Below, one piece after another: positions 7,784-14,640 of a stretch of DNA of 15,184 nucleotides. Source of the DNA: CAYHYG01 sp964360835 (GTDB lineage Bacteria > Patescibacteriota > Patescibacteriia > UBA1558 > 2-01-FULL-52-15); NCBI GenBank assembly GCA_964360835.1, contig CAYHYG010000024.1, positions 1-15,184 of the forward strand. Direction: 5' to 3'. Position numbers and translations under genes: made by a program. The notes under the pieces were generated by a model, which was not told where the DNA came from, searched no databases, and was given only the letters and a program-made list of their open reading frames with translations. Numbering within the stretch: position 1 is the first letter of the stretch; each line of letters begins with the position of its first letter.

Positions 7784-10714
7784 CTATACTTGAACACTAA
7801 GACTTATTGACTCGCCGCCGACTTCCACAGTCAGCGTCTCGGCAAATAATTCCTTTTCTGTCCATTCACGACTAATTGTGGCTGCTTGTAGATCTGCTAA
7901 ACGTTGCTGAATTAGTTGTCGTAATGACTGACTAGCTGTCTGGTAATTTACCCGTACCACGTCCTTGGGAGTCAGTCGGGCTTGTTTACGTAAGCTGTTC
8001 GTCTGTCGGACCAGCTCACGTACTAACCCTTCTTGACGTAATTCTTCTGTAAGTGCCACATCAAGGGCTACCAGACCATTTTCAGCAGGAATCCAAGAAC
8101 CACCTTGGGGTAATACCTTTTCTACAACGACATCAACCACATTAATCTCATCAGCCAGCAAACTCAGGAGTTCCTGTGAAAAATTACTGATCACCGCCGC
8201 GTGAGCCAAGGGCTGACGGACTTTCATTTTGGCTTGCGCCCGTACCGCGTGAGCCGCCTCCACTACATTTCTCAAAACGTCCATCTGTTGTAGAAGTGCG
8301 GAATCCTGGCGCTCTGGAACGACCTGGGGCCAATCTGATAAATGAACAGACTTAAAATTTTTCAAACCCATATCCTGCCAAACCACCTCAGCTGCCATGG
8401 GCATGAATGGCGCCAGCAACTCAGCCAAGGTATGTAGGACATAAGCCAGCGTTTTCAGCGCCGCTTCTTTACGCTCCGCGTCTTTGAAACGATCCCGACT
8501 GCGTCGGATATACCAAGTGGAGATTTCATTGACACAAGCTCCAAGCGTCCTAGCCGCTTCGGTTATACGATAATTATCCAAATCGACCGTCGCCCGTTCA
8601 ATCGTTTGCTGCATATAAGCCACTACCCAACGATCCATAACATCGGTCATATCCGGCTGGTCAGAAACGACCAGATCGTCAGCGACAAACATCTTGTAGA
8701 AGCTGACCATATTGTAGAGTATAAACAGAACTTTCTTATTTACTTCTAGGACATTATTTTCATCAAAGTTCTTGGACTCGCCTGGCTGAGACATGGTATA
8801 GAAATGATAACGCAAAGGATCTACGCCGTAGGTATTCATGATCTTCCAAGGGTCGACGATATTACCCTTTGACTTGGACATCTTCTGTCCCTTGGCATCA
8901 TTAATATGCCCCAGACAAATAACATTTTTATAACTCGTGCCTTTATTTAATAATGTGGAGATAGCCAGCAAGGTATAAAACCAGCCGCGCGTCTGATCAA
9001 TGGCTTCGCAAATAAAATCTGCCGGATAGTGCCCATGGCCATCGATTAATTCCTCGTTGTCAAAAGGATAATGCTCCTGGGCAAATGGCATAGCCCCGGA
9101 ATCAAACCAGACGTCCAAAACCTCCGGCACCCGATGCATCACACCACCGCAATCACACGACAGAGCCACTTCATCAATATAAGGACGATGTAAGTCTTCG
9201 ATCGGCTGAGGTAATTCAGCCATAGAACCGAGGCACTTCTGTTTCTGACAGTCGACACATTGCCAGATCGGTAATGGCGTACCCCAATAGCGTTCGCGCG
9301 AAATTGCCCAGTCTTTGATGCCTTGCAGCCACTCACCAAAGCGGCCTCTCTTAATATGCTCTGGGTACCAGGAAATATCTTCCGCATTCTTAAGAAGACG
9401 CGCTTGTAATTTGGACATGGCGATAAACCAAGACGTCTTGGCGTAGTACAGAAGCGGCGTACTACAGCGCCAACAAAATGGATACTCATGCTCATATGGT
9501 TCTAGCCGCAAGAGATTACCCTTTTTTTCTAAATAATTAAGAATCAATTTTTCTGTTTTTTCATCTTTGACCCACAGACCGCCTAATCCCGAAATATCAC
9601 TGCGGAAATGTCCACTAAGATCGACCGTGTGCTCCTGAGGCAATTTGAATTCTAAGCCCAAGTCATAGTCGTCCACACCATACATCACAGCTGTGTGCAC
9701 AATGCCAGTACCGTCTGTGGTAGTGACAAAATTAGCCGGGAGGACCTCCCATGAATGTTCTGTACCCTTGATCACCTCAGGCCATAATGGCTTATATTTG
9801 GTACCTTTTAAATCACTCCCTTTAAATTCCTGAATAATTTCAAATGTATAATCTTTTAACACCTGATCTATTAGATTTTTCGCTAGAATCCATCTCTCAA
9901 ATTTTGCTGAAGTATTTTTCTTAATTACAGATTTATTAAATTCTTTTGTTGAAGCATTGTGTATATTCACATCTACATTTGCTACCACATAACTAATATC
10001 ATCACCCACAGCCAAGGCCACATTTCCAGGCAATGTCCAGGGCGTCGTTGTCCAGGTTAGGATGTAATCACCTTTCTTGGCTACTTTAGAGTCGGCACTA
10101 ACACTACATTTAATATAAACAGAGTTTTCTGTCACCGTCTGGTACCCTTGCGCTACTTCATGTGTCGACAGCGTAGTACCGCAACTGGGGCAGTGCGGCA
10201 CAACTTTGTGACCTTGGTAGATCAAGCCCTGATCCCAAATTTGCCTGAGAATCCACCAGACGGATTCGATATAGCTATTTTCATAGGTCACATAGGGCTT
10301 GTCCATATCTAACCAGAAACCCATACGCCGTGTCAGCTGTTCCCACTCCTGACGGTGCTGCCAGACAGACTCGCGACAACGTTTATTAAATTCAGCAATA
10401 CCGAATTTCTCTATATCAGGCTTACCTTTGAGACCCAACTCCTTCTGAACCTGTAGCTCTACTGGCAGGCCATGTGTGTCCCAGCCAGCCCTGCGTTCCA
10501 CATGATACCCCTGCATAGTACGAAAACGTGGAATCAAATCTTTAAAGCTTCGTGCCAGAATATGATGAATACCAGGAAGTCCATTGGCTGTCGGCGGGCC
10601 TTCATAGAAAATAAAATTGCCCTTGGGACTAGTTTTGTCTAGTGTTTGCTGAAAAATCCTCTGCTCCTCCCAGAAGGCTAATATTTCCTCTTCTCGTTTG
10701 GCTTGTTCAAACAT
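7784..10714 (-). CDS. ileS: Isoleucyl-tRNA synthetase, type 2 (eukaryote-like), GXHH signature
   Basis: The 976-residue class I synthetase charges tRNA-Ile with isoleucine. The Rossmann fold carries PPTANG followed by GIHH (G48-I49-H50-H51), where most class I enzymes have HXGH. KMSKS is intact at 611-615. The CP1 editing domain is seen in TWTTTPWTLPG and the Asp-containing GVDDYDLG. Cys pairs (HCPSCG, CWRC, CVDC, CDCG) suggest bound zinc. WFDSGAMP and a C-terminal DUF5915-type region with anticodon-binding helices follow. Sequence style points to the IleRS2 clade. The start is the ATG at 10714; a TTG five codons upstream (10729) is in frame but less likely, since the family begins near FEQAKREEEILAFW. 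The next gene, recO, abuts it. No T-box leader is recognisable. Confidence 0.96.
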   Translation of the reverse strand: MFEQAKREEEILAFWEEQRIFQQTLDKTSPKGNFIFYEGPPTANGLPGIHHILARSFKDLIPRFRTMQGYHVERRAGWDTHGLPVELQVQKELGLKGKPDIEKFGIAEFNKRCRESVWQHRQEWEQLTRRMGFWLDMDKPYVTYENSYIESVWWILRQIWDQGLIYQGHKVVPHCPSCGTTLSTHEVAQGYQTVTENSVYIKCSVSADSKVAKKGDYILTWTTTPWTLPGNVALAVGDDISYVVANVDVNIHNASTKEFNKSVIKKNTSAKFERWILAKNLIDQVLKDYTFEIIQEFKGSDLKGTKYKPLWPEVIKGTEHSWEVLPANFVTTTDGTGIVHTAVMYGVDDYDLGLEFKLPQEHTVDLSGHFRSDISGLGGLWVKDEKTEKLILNYLEKKGNLLRLEPYEHEYPFCWRCSTPLLYYAKTSWFIAMSKLQARLLKNAEDISWYPEHIKRGRFGEWLQGIKDWAISRERYWGTPLPIWQCVDCQKQKCLGSMAELPQPIEDLHRPYIDEVALSCDCGGVMHRVPEVLDVWFDSGAMPFAQEHYPFDNEELIDGHGHYPADFICEAIDQTRGWFYTLLAISTLLNKGTSYKNVICLGHINDAKGQKMSKSKGNIVDPWKIMNTYGVDPLRYHFYTMSQPGESKNFDENNVLEVNKKVLFILYNMVSFYKMFVADDLVVSDQPDMTDVMDRWVVAYMQQTIERATVDLDNYRITEAARTLGACVNEISTWYIRRSRDRFKDAERKEAALKTLAYVLHTLAELLAPFMPMAAEVVWQDMGLKNFKSVHLSDWPQVVPERQDSALLQQMDVLRNVVEAAHAVRAQAKMKVRQPLAHAAVISNFSQELLSLLADEINVVDVVVEKVLPQGGSWIPAENGLVALDVALTEELRQEGLVRELVRQTNSLRKQARLTPKDVVRVNYQTASQSLRQLIQQRLADLQAATISREWTEKELFAETLTVEVGGESISLSVQV

Positions 10715-10802
10715 GTTTAAAAAAATCAAATGATGACTATGTCAATCTAGCTAAAAAACCCCCGCTTGGCAACGCTAGAAAAACAAGGAATACAAACTAT
10801 GC

Positions 10803-10903
10803 CACCAGCCCTGCTTGGCCGGGCGGTGCAAGTATTTAACTTCAGCGCGACTGCTGCGCAGCGGCGCTCTGCGGCTGAAGCCCGCGGTCCTGCGACGTCG
10901 GGC
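10803..10903. repeat. Cluster of GC-rich hairpins between merR-like gene and ileS
   Basis: The gene-free stretch 10715-10926 holds three adjacent inverted repeats: CACC-A-GCCC / GGGC-GGTG (10803-10828), CTTCAGC / GCTGAAG (10840-10880) enclosing an imperfect CTGCTGCGCAGCGG palindrome, and GCCCG / CGGGC (10880-10903). It is clearly more GC-rich than its surroundings. It could be a degenerate palindromic repeat element, or act as a barrier or leaky terminator between the two genes. No T-tract follows the stems, so classic termination is not supported. Confidence 0.5.
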
Positions 10904-10926
10904 AGCCAAAGTCAAAAAAGACGTTC

Positions 10927-11166
10927 TCATGGGCGTAACGTTTTTTTAATTTCGTTAATACTTAAACGCTTGGAGGCCTGCAAAGCGGCAATCTGTCGCA
11001 AACGGGCCAGGGCATTTTTTTCTTTGTAAAGGCGATAGCCGCCACGAGTGTAACCGTCCGGTTTCAGTAAACCTTCCATAGTGTAGTAATGAATTGTCGA
11101 CGGTAAAACCTGATACTTCCTGGCTAGTTCGCCGATTTTCATTAATTTATCCCCACTCGCCTTCAT
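10927..11166 (-). CDS. Minimal MerR-type DNA-binding regulator
   Basis: The 79-residue protein is little more than a MerR winged-helix domain: KIGELARKYQVLPSTIHYYT (helix-turn-helix), then GLL.P.GYTRGGYRLY (wing), then two helices ending LSINEIKKTL. MerR proteins normally add a dimerisation coiled coil and an effector domain, which are absent here, so signal sensing is not evident. It may act as a simple DNA binder, possibly on its own promoter or on ileS downstream; that is inference. The start was chosen at 11166: a longer reading frame begins with TTG at 11202 inside the -35 box of a strong promoter and cannot be in the mRNA. Another possible start is the ATG at 11142, preceded by GGGGA. 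The gene has its own promoter and lies after a terminator, so it starts a new unit. Confidence 0.85.
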   Translation of the reverse strand: MKASGDKLMKIGELARKYQVLPSTIHYYTMEGLLKPDGYTRGGYRLYKEKNALARLRQIAALQASKRLSINEIKKTLRP

Positions 11167-11173
11167 TGCTCCT

Positions 11174-11202
11174 AGTATACTATAATAACCATAAAGTATC
11201 AA
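11174..11202 (-). promoter_or_regulatory. Strong promoter of the merR-like gene
   Basis: On the minus strand, TTGATA (11202-11197), exactly 17 bases, then TATACT (11179-11174). The start point is predicted at about 11167, one base before the ATG at 11166, giving a leaderless message. The 17-base spacer is normal; MerR-activated operators usually have 19-20, so this is not an obvious MerR-type target. Confidence 0.75.
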
Positions 11203-11237
11203 CTGTTGCTTCGTACTTCATGGTTATGAAAGAAAAC

Positions 11238-11261
11238 AACCATCGCCTTAAGGCGATGGTT
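11238..11261 (-). terminator. Rho-independent terminator after the 169-residue gene
   Basis: A perfect 24-base palindrome (arms AACCATCGCCTT / AAGGCGATGGTT) sits 20 bases after the stop of the upstream minus-strand gene and is followed on that strand by the T-rich GTTTTCTTTC. It separates the argS unit from the merR-like promoter. A short TTTT run also follows on the plus strand, but no plus-strand gene precedes it. Confidence 0.75.
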
Positions 11262-11280
11262 TTATCTAACTGATTAATCT

Positions 11281-11790
11281 CTACTTACCGGATAACTGTT
11301 TGATCTGCTCCATCACAGGTGAATCTGGTCCGACGTTCTCGATAGCTACTATCTGATCACGATTGAGACGTAATGATCCAAATGGTCGATGTTCCTCCTG
11401 TCCCCGTCTCAGGAGAATTGGCACTGATACCGGATTGGCCAGTTGACCTTCTGTAGTTGCATCCAGACCTTGCTGTTGCTGCTGCCATTGAACATAATAA
11501 ACATCATCTAATAGAACGTATTTGCCTTGCAATGATCTGGTTTTACCGAAATACACCTGACCATTAGACAGAAATACCGCTTGATAAACGTTTGACTGAA
11601 ACAGATTGCCACGGGAAAACCAATAGATACCCCCTGCGACAACGATGAGAATAGCGACCCACATCCAGATCGGCGGCTGTGTGGGCGCGCTGGTACGTCT
11701 AACACCGAACTCTGGAAGAGAATCCGTTGCCATTGAATCACTGTCAGTTTCTGATTGACGCATAGAATTTTTTCTTTTTATTGGCGGCAT
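11281..11790 (-). CDS. Membrane-anchored conserved hypothetical protein
   Basis: The 169-residue protein has a polar, Ser/Thr/Asp-rich N-terminal tail (1-38), one membrane helix (about 41-60, IWMWVAILIVVAGGIYWF), and an outside domain with a segment VYQAVFLSNGQVYFGK ... LLDDVYYVQ and a later LNRDQIVAIENV. That segment resembles hypothetical proteins I associate with Patescibacteria; no function is known to me and no catalytic residues stand out. A five-Gln run (QWQQQQQ) follows DVYYV. Start choice is uncertain: ATG at 11790 or the in-frame ATG at 11763; neither has a Shine-Dalgarno sequence. It lies between argS and a terminator and also has a likely promoter of its own. Confidence 0.8.
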   Translation of the reverse strand: MPPIKRKNSMRQSETDSDSMATDSLPEFGVRRTSAPTQPPIWMWVAILIVVAGGIYWFSRGNLFQSNVYQAVFLSNGQVYFGKTRSLQGKYVLLDDVYYVQWQQQQQGLDATTEGQLANPVSVPILLRRGQEEHRPFGSLRLNRDQIVAIENVGPDSPVMEQIKQLSGK

Positions 11791-11820
11791 AAAAAAATTT
11801 ATATAAATTATTTCTCAGAT

Positions 11821-11849
11821 AGTATAGCACAGACTTTCTGGCTAATCTA
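11821..11849 (-). promoter_or_regulatory. Possible promoter of the 169-residue gene
   Basis: TATACT (11826-11821) is preceded by TGC, an extended -10 motif, with a weak -35 TAGATT (11849-11844) at 17 bases. It overlaps the expected conserved end of argS. The predicted leader is about 24 bases. A second -10-like TATAAA lies closer to the ATG, so the exact start is unsure. Confidence 0.4.
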
Positions 11850-11897
11850 CATTTTTTCCAAAACATCAATACCGAGAAGCTCTAGACCATTCTTCTA
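11847..11897 (-). other. Detached conserved C-terminus of argS behind an in-frame amber codon
   Basis: Directly after the argS TAG (11897-11895), the same frame continues for 15 codons as KNGLELLGIDVLEKM and then meets a second TAG (11849-11847). This is the typical end of arginyl-tRNA synthetases (…LKNGLxLLGIxxxxxM). The residue expected at the amber position is commonly Leu, so a single TTG to TAG change would explain it. Confidence 0.85.
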
Positions 11898-13574
11898 GAC
11901 ATGAGAAGTCGCGGCGGTGAGAGCCAATCGGAAACCAGTAATCTGCTGATCGTCAGTAATAATTTTGTGCTTATCATACAGTTGGCTAAATTTCTGAGCT
12001 GTCTGATAGAGATAAGTACAGAGGTCGTGAGGTGCATAATCTCTAGCTGCGCCAGAGACAACTTGGGTGAAGGCCGATAGGTGTCGAGCTAAAGCCAATT
12101 CTTCGTCCTGCCAATTAACTGCACCTCTGGGTACTTGCGCTGTTTGCTCGCCTGCCTTCTGCTGTAAACTGCGACAGCGCGTATAGGCATACTGAATATA
12201 CGGACCGGAATTTCCTTCCAGAGAAATGCTGGCCTCCAGATCAAAGGTCATATTCTTGGCCGCGGCCTTTTTCAAAAAAGCATACTTGATAGCACCATGA
12301 CCTACGACTCGAGCAATCTGTCGCCGATCATCAGCTGTATAATCAGGACGTTGACGTCGCAATAGTTCTTCCACCTTTTTTTCTACTGATGACACTAAAT
12401 CAAAGGCTGTAATCAGATTACCGGTACGGGAAGAAATCTTGCCGCTCGGTAATTCAATCAGGCCAAAACCTAGGTGTTTGGTGCGTCCGGCCATCTGTGG
12501 CATCAATAAATCCACCACTTTAATAATCACTCGCCAATAATCATTCTGCTCATTGGCTGTCATGACTACATAGTTATAGTCTGGATAGTCGTCCTTTTTC
12601 CGGGCGGCTAAACCGATATCTTTGGCTTCGTAGGTTGGATAGCCTTTCTGATTGATGAAAACTCTGGTATGCAGACCGTATTTTTCTCCTGGAAATATTA
12701 TAGCGCCTTCACTGGCCTGAAAAACTGATCCAACAGCCGCCTGCACGAGCGTAGCTCCCGCAGTCGATGTCTCACTTTCAACATAATGATTGTCATAGGT
12801 AATACCCAGATCTGTCTCAAACTGCTGATAATAATCCAAACTCCATTGGCGTGTCTCCTGCCATAAACTGATAATCTCAGGATTCTGATCATAAATCTTA
12901 GCGTTGATCTCATCGATGGCTACTTTGGCATCGGTGTCAGCATCATAAGCAGCTGACCCATCTTGATAACATTGCTGTAACCAGGCTACTCGTTCAGCCA
13001 GAGATGGCGGCAATGGTTTGTCTGATCTTTTGTAGGCCCAGAGGCATTTGGCTACATGCAGACCTATATCCCCTTGATAATTAACTCGTTTGACCTCGGT
13101 GCCGACGCTCTGTCGCAGGCGAGCGCATGACTCTCCATATATATAGGAATAGAGATGACCGACGTGTGGCATTTTGTGCGTGTTGGGCTGACCAAATTCT
13201 AGGACAGTCGGCGGCAAGTCTTCATCACTATGACCATACTCTTTTCCCTGCTCCAAGATTTCGCTCAGAACATCAAGATAATAATAATGATGTAAAAAGA
13301 AATTGAGAAAACCGCCCACAACTTCCACGCGCTCAAGAATTTCTAATCGATGTTCATCAGATGTAAACTTCTCTTGGATGGCTTTGGCTACTTGAGGAGC
13401 TGGCTGATCTACCAATTTAGCCACAATCATGGCGATGTTACAAGCATAGTCTCCATGCTCGGCACGTTCAGACCGCACCAAAACAATCGACGGCAGAGAA
13501 ACCTTGGGAAAAAGTTCTGACACTATCTCGCGTATAGTTTGTTGAATACTGACAATCGGTTTATTGGTAGACAT
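11895..13574 (-). CDS. argS: Arginyl-tRNA synthetase, apparently truncated by 16 residues
   Basis: The 559-residue class I synthetase charges tRNA-Arg. Domains in order: an N-terminal tRNA-recognition domain (1-100), the catalytic fold with PNTHKMPHVGHL (HVGH at 137-140), the KMSKS equivalent GKISSRTGN (K379), then EGNSGPYIQYAYTR leading to the DALR anticodon-binding domain. The product stops at ALTAATSHV, just before the conserved last helix and terminal Met that contact the tRNA. Those residues follow in frame after the TAG, so this is either a real nonsense mutation, a read-through codon or an assembly/sequencing error. Loss of the end would be expected to weaken tRNA binding in an essential enzyme. 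It has its own strong promoter, back to back with smpB. Confidence 0.95.
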   Translation of the reverse strand: MSTNKPIVSIQQTIREIVSELFPKVSLPSIVLVRSERAEHGDYACNIAMIVAKLVDQPAPQVAKAIQEKFTSDEHRLEILERVEVVGGFLNFFLHHYYYLDVLSEILEQGKEYGHSDEDLPPTVLEFGQPNTHKMPHVGHLYSYIYGESCARLRQSVGTEVKRVNYQGDIGLHVAKCLWAYKRSDKPLPPSLAERVAWLQQCYQDGSAAYDADTDAKVAIDEINAKIYDQNPEIISLWQETRQWSLDYYQQFETDLGITYDNHYVESETSTAGATLVQAAVGSVFQASEGAIIFPGEKYGLHTRVFINQKGYPTYEAKDIGLAARKKDDYPDYNYVVMTANEQNDYWRVIIKVVDLLMPQMAGRTKHLGFGLIELPSGKISSRTGNLITAFDLVSSVEKKVEELLRRQRPDYTADDRRQIARVVGHGAIKYAFLKKAAAKNMTFDLEASISLEGNSGPYIQYAYTRCRSLQQKAGEQTAQVPRGAVNWQDEELALARHLSAFTQVVSGAARDYAPHDLCTYLYQTAQKFSQLYDKHKIITDDQQITGFRLALTAATSHV

Positions 13575-13582
13575 ACAGCTGG

Positions 13583-13611
13583 ATTATAGCGACTTTGGGC
13601 GGCGAGAGCAA
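13583..13611 (-). promoter_or_regulatory. Promoter of argS, near-leaderless
   Basis: TTGCTC (13611-13606), a 17-base spacer and a perfect TATAAT (13588-13583) on the minus strand. The ATG begins nine bases after the -10 box, so the leader is about 0-2 bases. No Shine-Dalgarno sequence is present. Confidence 0.7.
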
Positions 13612-13621
13612 TTTGCCCTTA

Positions 13622-13650
13622 GAGACAAAATGTGATTTTCTTGTCATCAT
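13622..13650 (+). promoter_or_regulatory. Possible smpB promoter
   Basis: GAGACA (13622-13627), 17 bases, CATCAT (13645-13650), each 4 of 6 to consensus, then six bases before the smpB ATG. The geometry copies the clearer leaderless promoters in this window, which is the main reason to propose it. The -35 boxes of the divergent argS and smpB promoters are about 10 bases apart. Confidence 0.35.
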
Positions 13651-13656
13651 ACAGAC

Positions 13657-14103
13657 ATGAAACCTCTAAAGGAAAATAAGAAAGCCCATCTCGACTATGA
13701 AGTCTTGGATCAATATGATGCTGGATTGGTTCTGACTGGTGCCGAGGTCAAAAGTGCCAAGCTTGGTCAGGTAGACATGGAAGGGAGCTATATCAGCTTG
13801 AAGCCGGACGGCGCCTGGATCCGCGGGCTAAAAATCAGCTGTTACCAGAAATCGAACCTAGCGGCCAAAGACTATAACCCCGAACGCCAACGAAAGCTGC
13901 TACTGACCAAGAAAGAACTGTTGGAAATAGGCCAAAAATCGACCACCCAAGGGTTGACAATTATCCCTCTACTCTTGTATACTACGCCCAGTTTAGTGAA
14001 GTTACGCCTAGCAATTGTGCGTGGTCGTAAGAAATTTGATAAACGCGAAGTCATCAAAAAACGGGAATTTGCCCGCCGATTGAATACTCGCGTACGACAC
14101 TAG
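13657..14103 (+). CDS. smpB: SsrA-binding protein SmpB
   Basis: The 148-residue protein matches SmpB: N-terminal ENKKAHLDYEVLDQYDAGLVLTG, then AEVKSAKLGQVDMEGSYI (the conserved EVKS…G…SY core of the OB fold), and a basic C-terminal tail with KFDKREVIKKREFARR. SmpB binds the tRNA-like end of tmRNA and its tail enters the empty mRNA channel of stalled ribosomes to start trans-translation. Length is normal for the family. The tmRNA gene begins 92 bases downstream on the same strand, so partner protein and RNA lie together. No Shine-Dalgarno sequence precedes the ATG. Confidence 0.96.
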   Translation: MKPLKENKKAHLDYEVLDQYDAGLVLTGAEVKSAKLGQVDMEGSYISLKPDGAWIRGLKISCYQKSNLAAKDYNPERQRKLLLTKKELLEIGQKSTTQGLTIIPLLLYTTPSLVKLRLAIVRGRKKFDKREVIKKREFARRLNTRVRH

Positions 14104-14140
14104 ACAGCACGTTGAAAAAACAGGATCAGGAATTAGGAAC

Positions 14141-14187
14141 AGGGTCAAATTCACACAACTCTGACCCCGACCCTCACCTCTGACCCT
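14141..14187. repeat. GGGTCA/TGACCC repeat between smpB and tmRNA
   Basis: AGGGTCA (14141-14147) pairs with TGACCCT (14181-14187), and an alternative partner TGACCC lies at 14162-14167. CTCTGACCC is also directly repeated (14159-14167 and 14178-14186). It looks like a short palindromic element or its remnant; a role in smpB termination or ssrA expression cannot be shown. Confidence 0.45.
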
Positions 14188-14195
14188 AGTTATAA

Positions 14196-14578
14196 GGGGA
14201 TGTCTCAATTTGATAGTATGATCACTATCGTTTGTGGCTGGCTAAGCTCTGGGTTGCTTATAAAACTGTCCGGAAATCATAAGTGCCAAAAACGTACTTG
14301 CTAGCGTGAAGAATGCTTTCCGCACTCTGACCGCGGCTCCTGTGTACGCCTAATACGGCCTACACTCGCCCATAAAGTGATGACGGTAACTTTTTCGGGC
14401 GTCATTATCGTCTCGTCTCAACGGTTCGCTGAAGGTCATTGAGATTAAAATAATTTAGCACGAGCGCGTCTTTTTTTGTCAGTTTCAATAGACGTGTCTC
14501 TATGATAAACTGACTATGTCAGTAGTAACAGCGGTAAGGTTATATTAGACAGGGGTGCGATACCCCTCATCTCCACCA
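14196..14578 (+). ncRNA. ssrA: Transfer-messenger RNA (tmRNA)
   Basis: The 5' end GGGGATG (14196-14202) pairs over seven bases, one G-U, with CATCTCC (14568-14574), followed by A and an encoded CCA: a tRNA-like acceptor stem. A T arm AGGGG/CCCCT (14551-14567) precedes it. The 383-base length and the position just after smpB fit tmRNA, which rescues stalled ribosomes and tags the unfinished protein. The likely tag frame runs from GCC at 14285 to TAA at 14351: 22 codons, starting AKNVLAS and ending TAAPVYA. Late in the RNA, GTCAGTTT and AAACTGAC can pair as part of a pseudoknot domain. Two points are odd: the tag is long and ends VYA rather than the common LAA, and the T loop reads TGCGATA where TTCGA(T/A) is usual. 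The tag frame was chosen because it is the only long one after the 5' domain. Confidence 0.88.
14285..14353 (+). other. Probable tmRNA tag-peptide reading frame
   Basis: The frame has 22 codons from GCC (Ala, resume codon) to TAA. The other two frames close quickly (TAA at 14279-14281; TAG at 14301-14303). The exact resume codon is inferred; GCC after AAGT fits the usual Ala/Gly resume codon. Confidence 0.65.
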
Positions 14579-14640
14579 TTCGACTCGCTTCGCTCTCTCA
14601 TGGTCTACGACCACTATACATAAATGAAGCGAGGCGAATG
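14577..14640. repeat. Inverted repeat directly after tmRNA
   Basis: Arms CATTCGACTCGCTTC (14577-14591) and GAAGCGAGGCGAATG (14626-14640) match at 14 of 15 positions, with an inner TGGT/ACCA hairpin (14601-14613). The left arm starts on the last two bases of the tmRNA CCA. No T-tract follows, but the stem could still help define the tmRNA 3' end. Confidence 0.6.

Noticed and set aside
10715..10729. TTG at 10729 as the ileS start
   Set aside because: It adds only five hydrophobic residues before an ATG that fits the usual family N-terminus, and neither has a Shine-Dalgarno sequence.
10717..10745. ileS promoter based on a perfect TTGACA (10745-10740)
   Set aside because: No acceptable -10 box lies at 16-18 bases; the candidates would start transcription at or inside the coding region.
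10715..10926. T-box riboswitch in front of ileS
   Set aside because: A GGGCTGGTGGC segment on the minus strand is only vaguely like the T-box core; no AGGGTGGNACCGCG sequence, specifier loop or antiterminator/terminator pair was found.
10913..10946. Terminator of the merR-like gene (ACGTT/AACGT followed by CTTTTTT)
   Set aside because: The stem is only five AT-leaning pairs, too weak to call, although the T-run makes it suggestive.
10642..11029. Plus-strand open frames across the ileS-merR spacer
   Set aside because: They run antisense to clear genes and through the hairpin cluster, with no start signal or recognisable protein sequence.
11895..11897. TAG as a sense codon in this genome
   Set aside because: TAG ends the pilin, lipoprotein, 600-residue, ileS, 169-residue and smpB genes in the window, so general reassignment is not supported. 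TGA also ends genes, which excludes the Gracilibacteria-type code.
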